64,000 nucleotides of DNA from Pseudovirgaria hyperparasitica. Its lineage: Eukaryota > Ascomycota > Dothideomycetes > Acrospermales > Acrospermaceae. The position numbers and the translations under genes were made by a program. Under the pieces are notes generated by a model. The model was not told the DNA's origin, made no database searches, and was given only the letters and a program-made list of their open reading frames with translations. Below, in pieces: positions 43,276 through 54,279 of the stretch (the stretch's first letter is position 1; each line of letters begins with the position of its first letter). The stretch spans positions 1,509,446 through 1,573,445 of the forward strand of contig NW_022985549.1 of NCBI RefSeq assembly GCF_010093815.1. Direction: 5' to 3'.

Positions 43276-44661
43276 TCACTTCCACTGCTCGGTATCGGGG
43301 TCCGTCGGGGTCTCATGTGTCAAGGCTATCTCGTCACTTGTCGTATCGGTGATTTGAAAATCCTGCTGCACCTGGACGCGCCAGCGACCTTTATCATCGA
43401 TCGTGGAGCCCATGCTATTGCCTACACTACTGTTGCGGTCCTCAAGCGACATCCCACCGCTCTCTGCATCTCTTGCTGGGACGGACAATTTCGACCAGCC
43501 AAATGCCGCTCTTCTAGTGCTCTTATCTAGTGATTTAGTTGTGTTCGGCGTGCGGTCTGAGGCACCGCGGGTTGTTTTCCAGATGCTGAATTGACGTAAC
43601 AATGGGCGTAGTGTGGTGAGGCTCCCCGATGTGATGGCGAGTCCGGGTTCGATGAGAGCCCAGATGGCAAAGTTTACCGTGCCAACCAGAGAGCAATGAG
43701 TGATGGGGTATCGCCAAGATAAAAGTGATTGAGCATTTACCTGTGAAATCTGGGGCATATACACCCTTGATGTATGGTATGCGAACGATTGCGGCGATAC
43801 TAGCACTGGTAAATATGTCAGAAAAGGGGAGCATATTGATAGTTAGCCATAGAATAATTTCAGCACTTACACAGCTCCCAGACATAGAATAGGTATGAGT
43901 GACACCTTCGCCTTGCGCTTCATCTTGAGTTTACACACGAGTGCTATAGCGATAACACAGAAGATGATGTCGCAAGTGGCTGAAGTGGCGGCGTAAAGAT
44001 ATGAGACGTTGGCAATAGTCTTGTTTGGTAGACAGGTTCCTCCGTTCAAGTGTCCGGGTAGCATTCTATTCCAGAAGTAACTTACCGGCGAACATTGAAA
44101 ACACGTAATGAACAAGACAGCTGTTCCTATCAGGCCGGTAAATGTCATAGTGGCCCAGAGTATGATCCGTGATACTTGTAGACAGTGATACGGAGGAGGA
44201 AGAACCCAATGGATATCTTTGCAAGCGTCGCAGATAGACAGAACGCGAGATAGCAGTTCCAAAATACCTGCCTCGTATTAGTCTTCCTCGTCCCGAACCG
44301 GAGTGAAAACTGACTCACCTTGAATATTTGCATCAGATTCTCTGGCGAGAGAGTAACCATTGGCGATCCAATTCCAAAATGTACAGCCAGCACTCCACCT
44401 GTTGTGTACCATATGCAAGTCAACTGCATAGGACTATCAGTCAGTTTCTCCACCGCATTGTCACGCTACAAGACGAATAACACGTACCAGAGCCACGACC
44501 ATGAGATAATCATCCACCCCGAATGCTTTCACAAAGAATATTCGAACATAAGTCCTCAGCAACACCGCAATGAGTGACATCGCCCCAAAGGCGATTGACA
44601 CGCCGGCAAGGGAAGCCCCAGCAGTGGTCCACATCTTCGTACGCAGTTTCGTGAAAGTCAA
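43276..44661 (-). pseudogene. Fungal rhodopsin-like seven-helix membrane protein (PTH11-like group), apparently decayed
   Basis: Exons: 44488-44661, 44319-44423, 43871-44267, 43741-43805 and a last part ending at the stop at 43276. Introns 44424-44487, 44268-44318 and 43806-43870 have good GT/AG borders. Family marks: FGVDDYLM after helix 1, LAKISIGFFLLRI, CFQCSPVSYFWN, and IWALIEPGLAITSGSLTTLRPLLRQF, then a disordered Ser/Thr tail. Two defects are seen. A single base seems missing near 44165-44176, where the frame moves between LLRITVYKYH and IILWATMTF. After 43741 the donor GTAAAT has no AG acceptor before the frame of the last exon begins, where GGCACGG may replace a lost acceptor. Either a pseudogene or two assembly errors. 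Ligand and function are unknown. Confidence 0.68.
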
Positions 44662-45788
44662 GGTTGTTGCGCGAGTGAGATGAGCATAGATATCAGAAGA
44701 TAGCCATTTAGGGTCTTTATAGGGACAGCGCTACAGTCTAATATGATATATGTTTTGGGAACAAAAGGAGAGGTCCGCCGTCGGAACACTTGACGTCCCG
44801 GCGCCAAACCACGACATGTATTTTATAGTTGAACTATAATTGTGAGATCTGCATGTTGCAACGCTCATGTCTCGCCCATATAGCTTCGCTTTGAATACTA
44901 GTGAACTGATGGCCTGAGAACCATACAGACTAATAACTCGAAAACCAATGGAGACCGCTCAGAGGCATTCCTGATCGGCAGGAAAGCATTCCCTATGTTG
45001 CTCTCGACGCTCTAATTGAAGCGTCCGTTGAAGTCCGAGAACCTAGACTATTAGCTAGCTCGACGGTGGGAACCTAAGTGGGATTGCAATGGATAGTCAC
45101 AACGGTAACGGCTCCTGTGCCGCCTGCGCTAACCTCGAGATATACTCCGCTTGATGTCTAGTACCTTCTAGCACATACTAGACTATGGGATGTCACTGCA
45201 AATGTTCCGTTGGTGCAGCTCGAGCTTGAACAGCCAGCGAATGGCTTGAATAGCCAGTGAATGGCTCGAATATCTACCATGTATTCATCTGTTGATATGT
45301 CTTGCCGTTGAGGTATCAATTAAGGTTTCAGCGTCTGTGGGGCAACCAAGCTTTGACCATGTGCTCCTGCAGTTCATACAGGTGGCCAAGGAGACGGGGG
45401 TAAGAACGTCAGGTCATATCAGTCTGTGCCTATGCGGGGGTGAATGATTCTAGGAGGGATGCATTAGGCAGACAGCTAGATATGTTCCCGCTACCACGAG
45501 ATTAAAACGTTGTGTCGGCAGTCCGTATGCGTATGCTTGGAACCCACAAACATACATAATATATTATGATCTGTCTCTCGGTCGGCCGGAGCGGCCGGGC
45601 CACCCATACTATGTTGTGGACAATGACATCAATGTCAGAAGCCATTGGACGTATCCATCGTATTGTCACTCGTATTCTCAACACTGGCAGACTCTCCCAA
45701 CGCCTTTGTCACACCTCGGAGCACCTTGCATCACAGCGGATGATACTCAATATGATCCATTCATTCTCAAACCTTGCGATGCCATCCC
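44662..45788. other. Intergenic upstream of the rhodopsin-like gene and downstream of Glo3
   Basis: No gene seen. A 20-bp unit is repeated twice in tandem at 45232-45271. Frames at 45502-45811 have no coding character. Confidence 0.5.
45232..45271 (+). repeat. Two tandem 20-bp units
   Basis: AGCCAGCGAATGGCTTGAAT followed by a copy with two transitions. Each unit is itself an imperfect palindrome (AGCCA...TGGCT). Confidence 0.6.
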
Positions 45789-47396
45789 CTAGCTGTTCAG
45801 ATACGTCCTAATGGCTCCTTGCAACCGCGTTGCACCCTCTCCAAGCATTGCTGTTAGATTGTCCAGATCATCTCCCGCAGTGATGCCAAACTTACGCACA
45901 AAATCCTTCGCAGCGCCTTCTAGGTCGCCATAGTCATCGACTGGGCCTTCGTCCTCAGGCCGTCCGAAGTACGCGTTGCTACTGATCGACGTAGCACCTT
46001 CGAATCCTTGTAGGCGGGACTTGGCTTCGTTTGCAGCGGACGGATCATGCATGCCACGACCGAAGAACTCGTCTGACGAGATGCCTTTTTGTGTACCGAA
46101 CTTCTCGCGAGCGAAGCGCTCAGAATCATCTAGGTGGATTTTTATCAGCATCGGGCCAGCATGTGCGACACGTGTTACACACCAGTCTGTGGCTTGCCCA
46201 CAGCACCAAACCCCATCTTCTTCGGGGCAGCCGTCTTCGCGCCCCCAGCAGTCTGTCCAAACCCAAGCCTCTGTATCTGCACACCAAGATTCTCCACGTC
46301 GCTACTCTTACTACCTCCACGCACCGGACTCACTGGTGTAGGGCTAATGATGGAGGAAGATTCGACGACGGACGACTTGACTGTGGCCTCGGCCGCCTCT
46401 GCATCCGGATCATAGCCAAGTTTTGCTATCCGTTCCGCTTCCTCCTTCGCTTTCTTCTCTGCTTCCTCAAAATCCAGACCGTCCGAGGCCACGACCTTCT
46501 TTGCACCCAGGCCTTTCTTCTTTGCACCCAGGATGTTTGTCTTTGGTCGATTAGCAGACACGCCTGCCGGCTTCCGTATGGCGGCAGAAGGAATAGCTTT
46601 GGCGGATGGCGTTGAGCTTTCTGCGGACACAAGAGGCGATTTAGGGCGATTGGGACCGCTGCCGTTCGCAGGCGCATTAAGAAATGGTGATGCTGTACGG
46701 CTACCTTGAGCGGGTGTACCAGTACGCGAAGGAGGGTTGCTAGGACGTTTAATTGTGGGCTTGTCCCATGATGAAAAGAAATCATCTTCGTTCTCTGCTG
46801 GTGTGCTCGCACCCTCAGAGTCAGGATCCGGAATGTCAGTTATCACGACTGGGCCGGGATATCTGTATTGATCAGTGACGTTTCGAGTGCTTATAGATGG
46901 TATAACATACAATTTCGCATCTGCAGTAACTCGCCTAGCTAGCTCCTCTTTATATTTTGTAGCAGCCGTCGAAGTGTACTTCATCTTTGGATCTTTGCTG
47001 GCGAGAGCGGCGCCGCCACCGTGTGTCTGGAAGTATTTCGTGGCGGATTCATTGCCACCAACCTTCATGATTCGAAGCTGATCCCATTGCCAGACTGTAT
47101 TGCAGGGTTAGTTATATTCTATGCACTACAGCTGCCCGACCGTACTATCTAAATTCGTTGACCGCACGAAGGAGATATGGACGCCCAAGTTGCGGTGATT
47201 CGCGGAGCAATCAAGACAGAGGTAGATGCCGAATGGGACCGAGGACCATGTAGGGTTCTTTGCGCCGCAGTCGAAACATATCTGCAGACGTAAGTAAATC
47301 GTATTTCAGACATTGCGAGGGACGTACCTTGTTTGCCGGCTTGACCTTCAGCTTCTCAAACACTTTTTGAGACTCGGTCTTGGAAGCGAGCGCCAT
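45789..47396 (-). CDS. GLO3: ADP-ribosylation factor GTPase-activating protein Glo3 (ArfGAP2/3 type)
   Basis: Stimulates GTP hydrolysis by Arf on COPI vesicles in Golgi-to-ER traffic. Five exons: 47328-47396, 47146-47281, 46911-47094, ~46183-46862, 45789-46129; introns 46-53 nt with GT/AG ends. One of them (46863-46910, 48 nt) is in frame without a stop, so a readthrough frame there is misleading. Total 470 codons, 469 residues. The N-terminal zinc finger reads [31 protein letters not shown]2CX16CX2C, with the following catalytic Arg in [14 protein letters not shown] Ser/Pro-rich middle, a KKKGLGAKK basic patch and the C-terminal repeats with FGRGMHD and SSNAYFGR (Glo3 motif) follow. The catalytic finger, basic patch and Glo3 motif all look whole. 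The start is the first [20 protein letters not shown]. Confidence 0.95.
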
Positions 47397-48090
47397 GTTG
47401 AGGTCTCGCACAGTCTGCCCTGCTTAGCGAATAGATGTAACACTACGGCGGATGCCGAACAATTCGAGAGTGGGAGAGGAGCTGACGCTGGACGTGCGTC
47501 TCCTTCGTTGCGAGTGGTCTAGTAACTTTCGACACGGTTGGCAGGGGAGAACGCGCGAAAAGGGATAACCTTACAGGTGAGGTGGCAGTATGATGGGCCT
47601 CTGAGCATGCATGACTAAGCGACCTGCACCCTAGGCGACGTCTTAAACCGCTGAATTAACTACTGTTGCTATATTAAATATCCGTCATACATATCTCTGC
47701 TTTCCTTGACATGTAGAACTGTTCAACTGTCTGAATGTAGGCATATGGGCCAATTACGGACTATGCCGATGCGTTTTTTGTCATTTATGCCGACATAGCA
47801 AGAACAGCCCTTGGCCCCTTTCAAGATGTGCATCCTACTGAACAACATAGGTCTTGGTGCAAAATTCGATAGTTTGTGAAGAGCACACTTCTCTCCGCCA
47901 GGGCAGACAGCCACATCTTCCTTACGGCGGGCTGTGCTGCTGACTGTTGAATCACGGCATGTTGGGAACTACCTAAGTACCTGCTGACGCCGCTGACACC
48001 CCGAGGCCTTTTTAGCTCGTGCGATCCATGTATCTAACACAGCATATTCCCGAATCGCACTAAGAGTTACGATATGACAAAAGCGACAAT
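47397..48090. other. Divergent promoter between Glo3 and the acetyltransferase
   Basis: About 690 bp, no gene seen. It contains start regions for both divergent genes. The 63-codon frame on the minus strand at 47723-47914 has no resemblance to any family. Confidence 0.5.
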
Positions 48091-49606
48091 ATGGCATCTT
48101 CAGAGATCGTACGTTCCGTGGGTAAGCTTGTCAATGGCTCCGAGGTTGCAAGGCTCCTTTAGTTGATTGACGCGACGCGTAGGACTTCTCGAGAAGTACT
48201 CGACAGCTCGCCACGATCTCGGCTTCTACACTAATGTCATTGTCGGAGCTGAGTATGTACTGCCACAGTCCTACCAATTGCCATTACAACACCACATCTA
48301 TAGAGCATGTGCAACAATCATTGCAGAGCACGCGAACCTCTCTGTGGAAATTCTCAATGGAAGAACTGCCACCCCAGTCTTTGCTAGACTGACCCAAGTC
48401 GCTTTGGAGGAGTGTGTCATCTTCGAATCAACGACGACTACCGTCAACTATCATGGCATGACTGATCAGCAACTGAGGGAAATTTTAGAGAAACAGCATA
48501 ATCAAGACTTTCCGGATCATGGACCCCTATGGAGACTCTTGATAGCATCTGACACTGCAGTGCCAAGGAACTTCACGGCGTTTTTCGTGTTTCACCATGC
48601 TATTGGCGATGGTACTTCTGGATTAGCCTTTCACAGAGAATTGCTCGCTGCTCTACTCGACAGCAAACATCATTCAAAGGGGAGTGTGGTGCAGACTGTG
48701 CTCACTAGCCCCAAGAAACCTTTACTCTCTGCCGTCGAGGACTTTCTACCATTAAGCATCTCCTGGATATACCTGCTAGGAGTCATCCTCGAGGGCTTGT
48801 TATGGAAAAAATTTGAGAAGGGCTTCTGGTACGGAGGCGTTATACAGAAGCCACTAGAAACCACTGTCCGCACGACAGGTCTGTCGAAATCTAGCTCTGA
48901 AGCCTTTCGAAGTTTGTGTAAAGAGAATGGGACGACTGTCACAGCTGCTCTTCAAACGCTGGTCGCTGAGGTCATACTGGAGATCATGCCGGCTAATTAC
49001 ACAAACATCCGAAGCAACGGCGCCATGTCTCTTCGGAGCTTCATTCCTGACGTCACTCAGAGGTCGTTTGGGGTTTGGGTCACCGCGTGGAACGAAGTCT
49101 ATCAAAAGTCCGAATTATCAACAGAAGGAATGTCTTGGAAGAGGGCCCGTGCGTCAAGAAAAGCAATCGAAGATGCAGTCGCAGCACGTGGCAACAACAG
49201 CGCTGTGGGACTCCTCCGTTACGTACCGGATTATCAAAAATACCTACTGAATAAGTTAGGCAGTCAAAGAGATGCCACATTTGAAGTCTCCAATCTAGGG
49301 GCATACAAGGATGACGCGAGATCACATGATCATCATTTGGGCGGGGAAGATCCTCACATAGAGCGGATAACGTTCAGTCAGAGTGGCAATGTAGCAGGAC
49401 CAGCACTTGCTGTGGGTGCCGTGACTGGGGGGGATGGATGTTTGTCGCTTGCCTTCAGTTGGCAGAAAGGTGTTCTGGCTGAAGACTTCGTTGTGGATGT
49501 GATGGAGAAGACTCGCACACGATTTTATGCTCTCGTCCGTGTACCCTCTCAAGAGTCTGATCCTAGCACTGTGGAATGCAACAGTGAAGACCTATACGAT
49601 GACTGA
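48091..49606 (+). CDS. Alcohol O-acetyltransferase family protein (AATase, condensation fold)
   Basis: Predicted acyl-CoA dependent transfer of an acetyl (acyl) group to an alcohol or similar acceptor. Exon 1 is 48091-48121 (31 nt) and exon 2 is 48183-49606; the intron 48122-48182 (GTAAGC...GCGTAG) joins MASSEIVRSV to GLLEKYSTARHDLGFY, the usual N-terminus of this family, giving 484 residues. An internal start at 48167, inside the intron, would be wrong. FHHAIGDGTSG at about residue 145-155 is the HXXXD catalytic motif, and VSNLGAY near residue 393 is the second conserved block. It lies alone, divergent from Glo3; no cluster partner is near. Substrate cannot be told. Confidence 0.88.
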
Positions 49607-51870
49607 AGTTACGTTCCAGTCTCAAGAGTATAGAAGGAATGCTGTAGGTCGGATATGCTAAGCTCCTTACGTATCCTGCATCGCCCCACGTGAACATGAG
49701 TCGCAGCCGGGCCACGCGGAAGGATCTGACTAAAAGCTAATTACCACGATTCCGTGCAACGTGGCCGAAAGAGAATTGTCTACCTTTTCTATTCAGTGAT
49801 GTATATGCGGCAACAAGTCTCGTGAGTCTTGAACACAAAGGTCGAATTGATACATCCATATCATCAAAGTATCAACCAAGTGGCAAAGTCATCATGGCAA
49901 AGAGCCGTTAAAGCATGGCTTGTAGTGCTCTTCAGCTGCATGCTTCGGGTTGAAAGCCACATCACCATCAGTTCTGTGTCTTTGCTGCCTCGGTAGCTTG
50001 TCTTTAAGCGCTCTGTTCCGCTTATACTTTCGCCCATACTTTCCCAATGGTTGATCGAAAACCGCAAGACCAAACGCCTAGTGGTGTTTAGTGAGGTTAC
50101 TGTCATAGACTTTTCAACTTCTAATACAGCATGCGACAAAAATTATAACCATGTTAGTTCTGCTCTACGATAGATCCACTTCTCCATCAATCACTTCCCC
50201 TCGTCTCATTTAGGTCTTCTGTACACACTCCTTAGAGTCCAAAGATACTTGTATGGAGCTGGTGTATGGAAGTGATCGGTTTTGTCATCATGATATCTTT
50301 CACTGCATTCATCACGCGTGGCTTTCATCTACTATTGGGCACACCCAAGTGAGCATTGACCAAAACCTGCGCCGAAGAGCTTGGATGTGAGGATGAAGGC
50401 ATACCCTTAGATGAGACAAGATACCTTTCGAAGACTAGGCGTATCTCGGTTGCTCGAGATGCCACTAGAGACGACCTATCATCCCCCCGGGTCAAGGACA
50501 AATCTAGGCGCCGCTTCACGCAAGATCCTTCGTAAGTAACAGGTACTGGAAGTCCCCCGGAGACGATATCTCTCCTATCGCATCCTGCTTGAACAGTATT
50601 CTGACAAGATACCATACCTTTTACTCGAACTCAAGAAACTGCGGCATCCCTCACTACGTTTCCGGACGTCGACACCTATGGTTCTGCGCTCGTCACGGTA
50701 GGAGTACCTCTGTATCATAGCACAGGCTATGCGATGTCACTTCAGCTTTATGTCGATTTTCTGGCATGTTTTGGAGCTCTCACACTGCCGCCTGAATGAA
50801 GCCGTTCCTCCATCCCGTTATGTCTCCCCGCTCTTTACATTCTAGTGGTATTTGGCTTGGCTGTGGTTTATAGAGATACGCTTGAGATCTCTTTGCATGC
50901 ATATCGAACGCGGACTCACTGCATACAACTGTTTAGAGGCGAGACTGGGATCGTAAATCCTGGAGCAGGTGATGTGTCCAGCAGCCTACTCGATGCCTTC
51001 ATTGTGGCATTGGGACTTTTGATGTTCCAATACAAGCAGGAATGGAGAGAAGTATGTAAGTATCGTAGTTCTTATGTCTCGCTTACAATCACATCGCTCT
51101 TCGGATACAACCTTTGTGTGTTCTGCAGTAGACATCTCTCCAATGCGCCCTTGTCTTTTGCCAGCCAAAGCTTGAAGCTTGCTCTTGCGACACCTGCGAC
51201 TCGGTCTCCACGAAGCTAATATCCAATTGTACAGATGATTATATGACGCGAGGAATCGCACTGGCGCGACATCATCTGCCTTTGCCACGGCGCTCATTCT
51301 TACATCTGGCTTGCCGCGTTTTCAAGTCTGTCTATGAACTTCTTTGTGACAGTACTCATTGCCTCCACGTCTGTTCTTCCTCTTGTTCGATTTATATCCA
51401 GTTTGGCAGGCGATGCAGCCTAAGCCTGGTCTTGATTTGGGTGTGAGATTCAACGTCAGTGCAATTGTCGTCTGGATAGACAAGCAAGGTATGCCATCAA
51501 AGATCATAAGATGTCTGTGTGCTTAATAGTTGTAGATTGTGTGTTATCGTGTCTTTGCCCAGGGAAGTCTGACTCCATCTGCGCAAGGCATGCGTGTTAA
51601 CGCCACGAACCATTAATAACGACAAACTTCATATGCTCCGGCGCAATCGCACCACCCGTCACATTGGTGAATGTCTCGGGTGTGGAAGGGTCGAATCACT
51701 TTGGGCCCGCCTCTTTTACTTCCACGGTTTCGGTTGCAGTCGGATCCAACCCACTAACACGACTTTTCCAAAAACGACTATCAGATCTTCAGACTGCAAG
51801 CTACCTATAAACTTTCCTCACCACCAAATACGCGCAGATCGAATGTCCACTCGCGAACAGTCTCTTCACT
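49607..51870. other. 2.3-kb stretch without a recognisable gene
   Basis: Several frames of 60-125 codons exist on both strands (for example 50325-50615 minus, 50845-51219 plus, starting without ATG), but none resembles a family and no intron-linked gene could be assembled. The region may hold the long leader of the next gene, a non-coding RNA or eroded sequence. No repeat of the nest is present here. Confidence 0.4.
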
Positions 51871-52892
51871 ATGCCTAAGGACAAGACACTCCGCCGTAAA
51901 CCTTCATTACAACCAGCTATCACGTTCGACAACACCAAAATAAAATCACCTCCTTCAAAGCAATTGCAGCAATTATGCGTGTTGTCAACAGACGAAATCG
52001 TGCCCACACGATCACTAAGGCAAAAAAGACAGACCAAGTCTCAGAAGACACCTGCGAAGTCGCCTCAGAGGCCACCGCATAAGTCACCACGAAAGCCAAC
52101 GCCCTGTTTTATCAGAGATCACAAGCAACCCGGCAGTGACTATGGCTCAGTCGATATTCCAGCAATGTCCAGTAGTTTCAATACAACTAGCTTTAATTCC
52201 AGTGGCTACGAGGCAAATACAAGCTGGAGTACAAGAGAAAGTCTCAGCTACGGGTCAAGACCATCGTTCAGTTCCTCCTTACTACATACCTCCTCACCCA
52301 GTCCTGATCCATTTCGAGTTGTGATACAGCCGTGCGAAACTTTAATGGATACGAGGATCCGGGAAGCAAAAATAAGAATAATCGGCAAGTACACGTTGGC
52401 CCGCGAGCCGAAGGTTCTATACTGACTTACCAGGAAGAGACCGTCCCAGTCCTCGACCCATCTTTCGTCAAGGGAAAGGAACACGCATACGGAGCCTATA
52501 TATACCCACCCATGCCGCTCTCTGAAGCAGAATACCGTGGCGCTTCATATAACATCGGCGTATCTTGTGCGAATGGGGTATACGGCACTCATGCAATCAT
52601 CAGCATCAACTGGGTACACCCACCATTTGACATCACCACCGTGGCGAGTGGTGTCGAGCCAATGCTGCCGTTGGAACGCCAAAAGAGCCGTTATCTCCGC
52701 CTTCTCGAAGAAATGGCATTCGTACTTGAACAGGCCATTAATTTGCGAGGTGAGATGGATGATGAAGACAAGAAGAACTTGACGCAGGGAGAAGAGATCG
52801 TGGCAATGAGGATGACGTCTAGTGATGGGGATACTACCGGGATGACCAAGTATCCAATTCTGGGTGGCTCATACGTGGTGACAACATTATGA
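51871..52892 (+). CDS. Unknown basic/Ser-rich protein with a helical C-terminus
   Basis: Not recognised. Two frames make sense in succession: 51871 to about 52.33 kb (MPKDKTLRRKP..., very basic KSPQRPPHKSPRKP, then Ser/Thr-rich) and then about 52.33 kb to 52892 (YIYPPMPLSEAEY, GVSCANGVYGTHAIISI, and a helix near RYLRLLEEMAFVLEQA). They differ by phase, so an intron or frameshift is needed between about 52276 and 52432. A branch/acceptor pair CTGACTTACCAG ends at 52432 and ATACAG ends at about 52328, but no donor with ideal consensus gives the right phase; A|GTTCCT near 52276 with the ATACAG acceptor does, weakly. Probable length is about 320 residues. The start is the ATG after AACAGTCTCTTCACT. 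The reading as one gene is an inference. Confidence 0.55.
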
Positions 52893-53235
52893 TGGGCTGA
52901 GCTCGAGAAGGCTGTTTGGAAGATGGGCATATACTTGTATTGCTAGAATGGAGAAGCTGGACCAAATAGACATCGACCGCTATACGTGACACGCCCGGAG
53001 AGATCGTAGAATCAGGTGAGGTATCTAGACATGTCCAATCATATGAATGGTAAACATAGCTTATACCTAGATATAGTCATAAGCCAGATAGACCTAACCA
53101 ATATCCGACAAGTGCACCCGTGTCCATTTCGGCGGTCTCGAGTAGTAGCCGTGATGTCGTAGGTCTATAATCCTCCATTACAGTCGACCGTACTGCGACC
53201 TGGACCGATGCACCAGCCCCGATTTTGGCCCATTC
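52893..53235. other. Short convergent intergenic stretch
   Basis: 3' flanks of two convergent genes. Nothing else seen. Confidence 0.5.
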
Positions 53236-54279
53236 TTACATGGTCAAGACAACTTTTCCCCTCTCCTTCAACCTCCCATTTGCCGTCTCATATGCCTCCC
53301 TTACGCCTTCCAACGGTATCGTCTCCGCAACCCACACCTTCAGCAAGCCCTTGTCAAGTGCCTCCGAAATCCACTCCAAATCACGCACTGAAGGCTCAAC
53401 AATGAAGAATTCCGCGTGCACACCTTCTTTACCCTTGCTCAGCCCTGCCTCATGATGTGTTGCGGGAAAAGCATAGCTAGCAGAATCGACTGTAATGACG
53501 CTCCCGGTGGGAGATATCAAAGACCAGCACCCCTCCAGCACGCCCCCTCCAACCGTATCAACAACCGCATCGAACACCCGCCCACTCGCACGTAAAGCCG
53601 CATACTCAACAACATCATCCGCCCCGAGCGAGCGCACAAACGTCTCGTTCCGTGCATTCGAGCTCGTCGCCCCTGTCACGCTGTACCCGGCGAGCACCGC
53701 CAGCTGCACCACAATCGCCCCAACGCCCCCCGCTGCACCTGTCACCAGCACCCTCTGCCCTCCGTTTTTCTCTCGCGCAGCACCCGGATCATACGGCGAC
53801 AATACAGGCGTGTCCAGTCGTACTTTGTCGAACAGCGCCTGCCACGCCGTCAACGAGCTCAGCGGCGCCGCAGCGGCTTTTGCCCAGCTCAGGCTTGCCG
53901 GTTTCTGTGCACACTCGTCTTCGCGCACGACGACGTACTCGGCCCATGTGGCGCCGCGGTCCGCGTGGGTCATGCCGAAGACTTCGGTGCCAACGGCGAA
54001 GGGCGAGGATGAGTTGGGAGGGAGGGCGGCGACAGTGCCAGCGAAGTCGTTACCGGGGATTTGCGAGGGGTGGACATAGAGCTCGGGCCAAGTCAAGGTG
54101 TCGCGAATGATTGTGCTCGCGTGGTTACGGATGAGGAGAGTACCGGGAGAAGGGGCTGGGACGGTCCTTGTGGTAATGGTGAGAGCGGAGGACGGAGCAG
54201 GGTTAGAAGGGCTGTATGGCGGTGCGCTGGGAGGAGCAGGGGTGACTTGGACTGCTCGCATTGTAGGTGATTGAGACAT
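53236..54279 (-). CDS. MDR-superfamily NADP-dependent reductase (quinone oxidoreductase-like, zinc-free type)
   Basis: Single exon, 347 residues, complete. N-terminal GroES-like domain: LLIRNHASTIIRDTLTWPELY, PGNDFAGTV, and GTEVFGMTHADRGATWAEYVVV. The Rossmann domain begins at about residue 174 with VLVTGAAGGVGAIVVQLA (GxGxxG type), followed by GADDVVEYAA and FDAVVDTVGG. The structural-zinc cysteines of classical alcohol dehydrogenases are absent, as in quinone reductase and enoyl-reductase-like members. The C-terminus AYETANGRLKERGKVVLTM is standard and shows the frame is whole. Start: MSQSPTMRAVQVTPAP; the second Met (MRAVQ) is also a plausible start. A proline/serine-rich insert near residues 12-30 is unusual. 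Substrate unknown. Confidence 0.92.
   Translation of the reverse strand: MSQSPTMRAVQVTPAPPSAPPYSPSNPAPSSALTITTRTVPAPSPGTLLIRNHASTIIRDTLTWPELYVHPSQIPGNDFAGTVAALPPNSSSPFAVGTEVFGMTHADRGATWAEYVVVREDECAQKPASLSWAKAAAAPLSSLTAWQALFDKVRLDTPVLSPYDPGAAREKNGGQRVLVTGAAGGVGAIVVQLAVLAGYSVTGATSSNARNETFVRSLGADDVVEYAALRASGRVFDAVVDTVGGGVLEGCWSLISPTGSVITVDSASYAFPATHHEAGLSKGKEGVHAEFFIVEPSVRDLEWISEALDKGLLKVWVAETIPLEGVREAYETANGRLKERGKVVLTM

Noticed and set aside
50845-51219. 124-codon plus-strand frame in the empty 49.6-51.9 kb stretch
   Set aside because: Begins without ATG, no recognisable family, no linked exon found.
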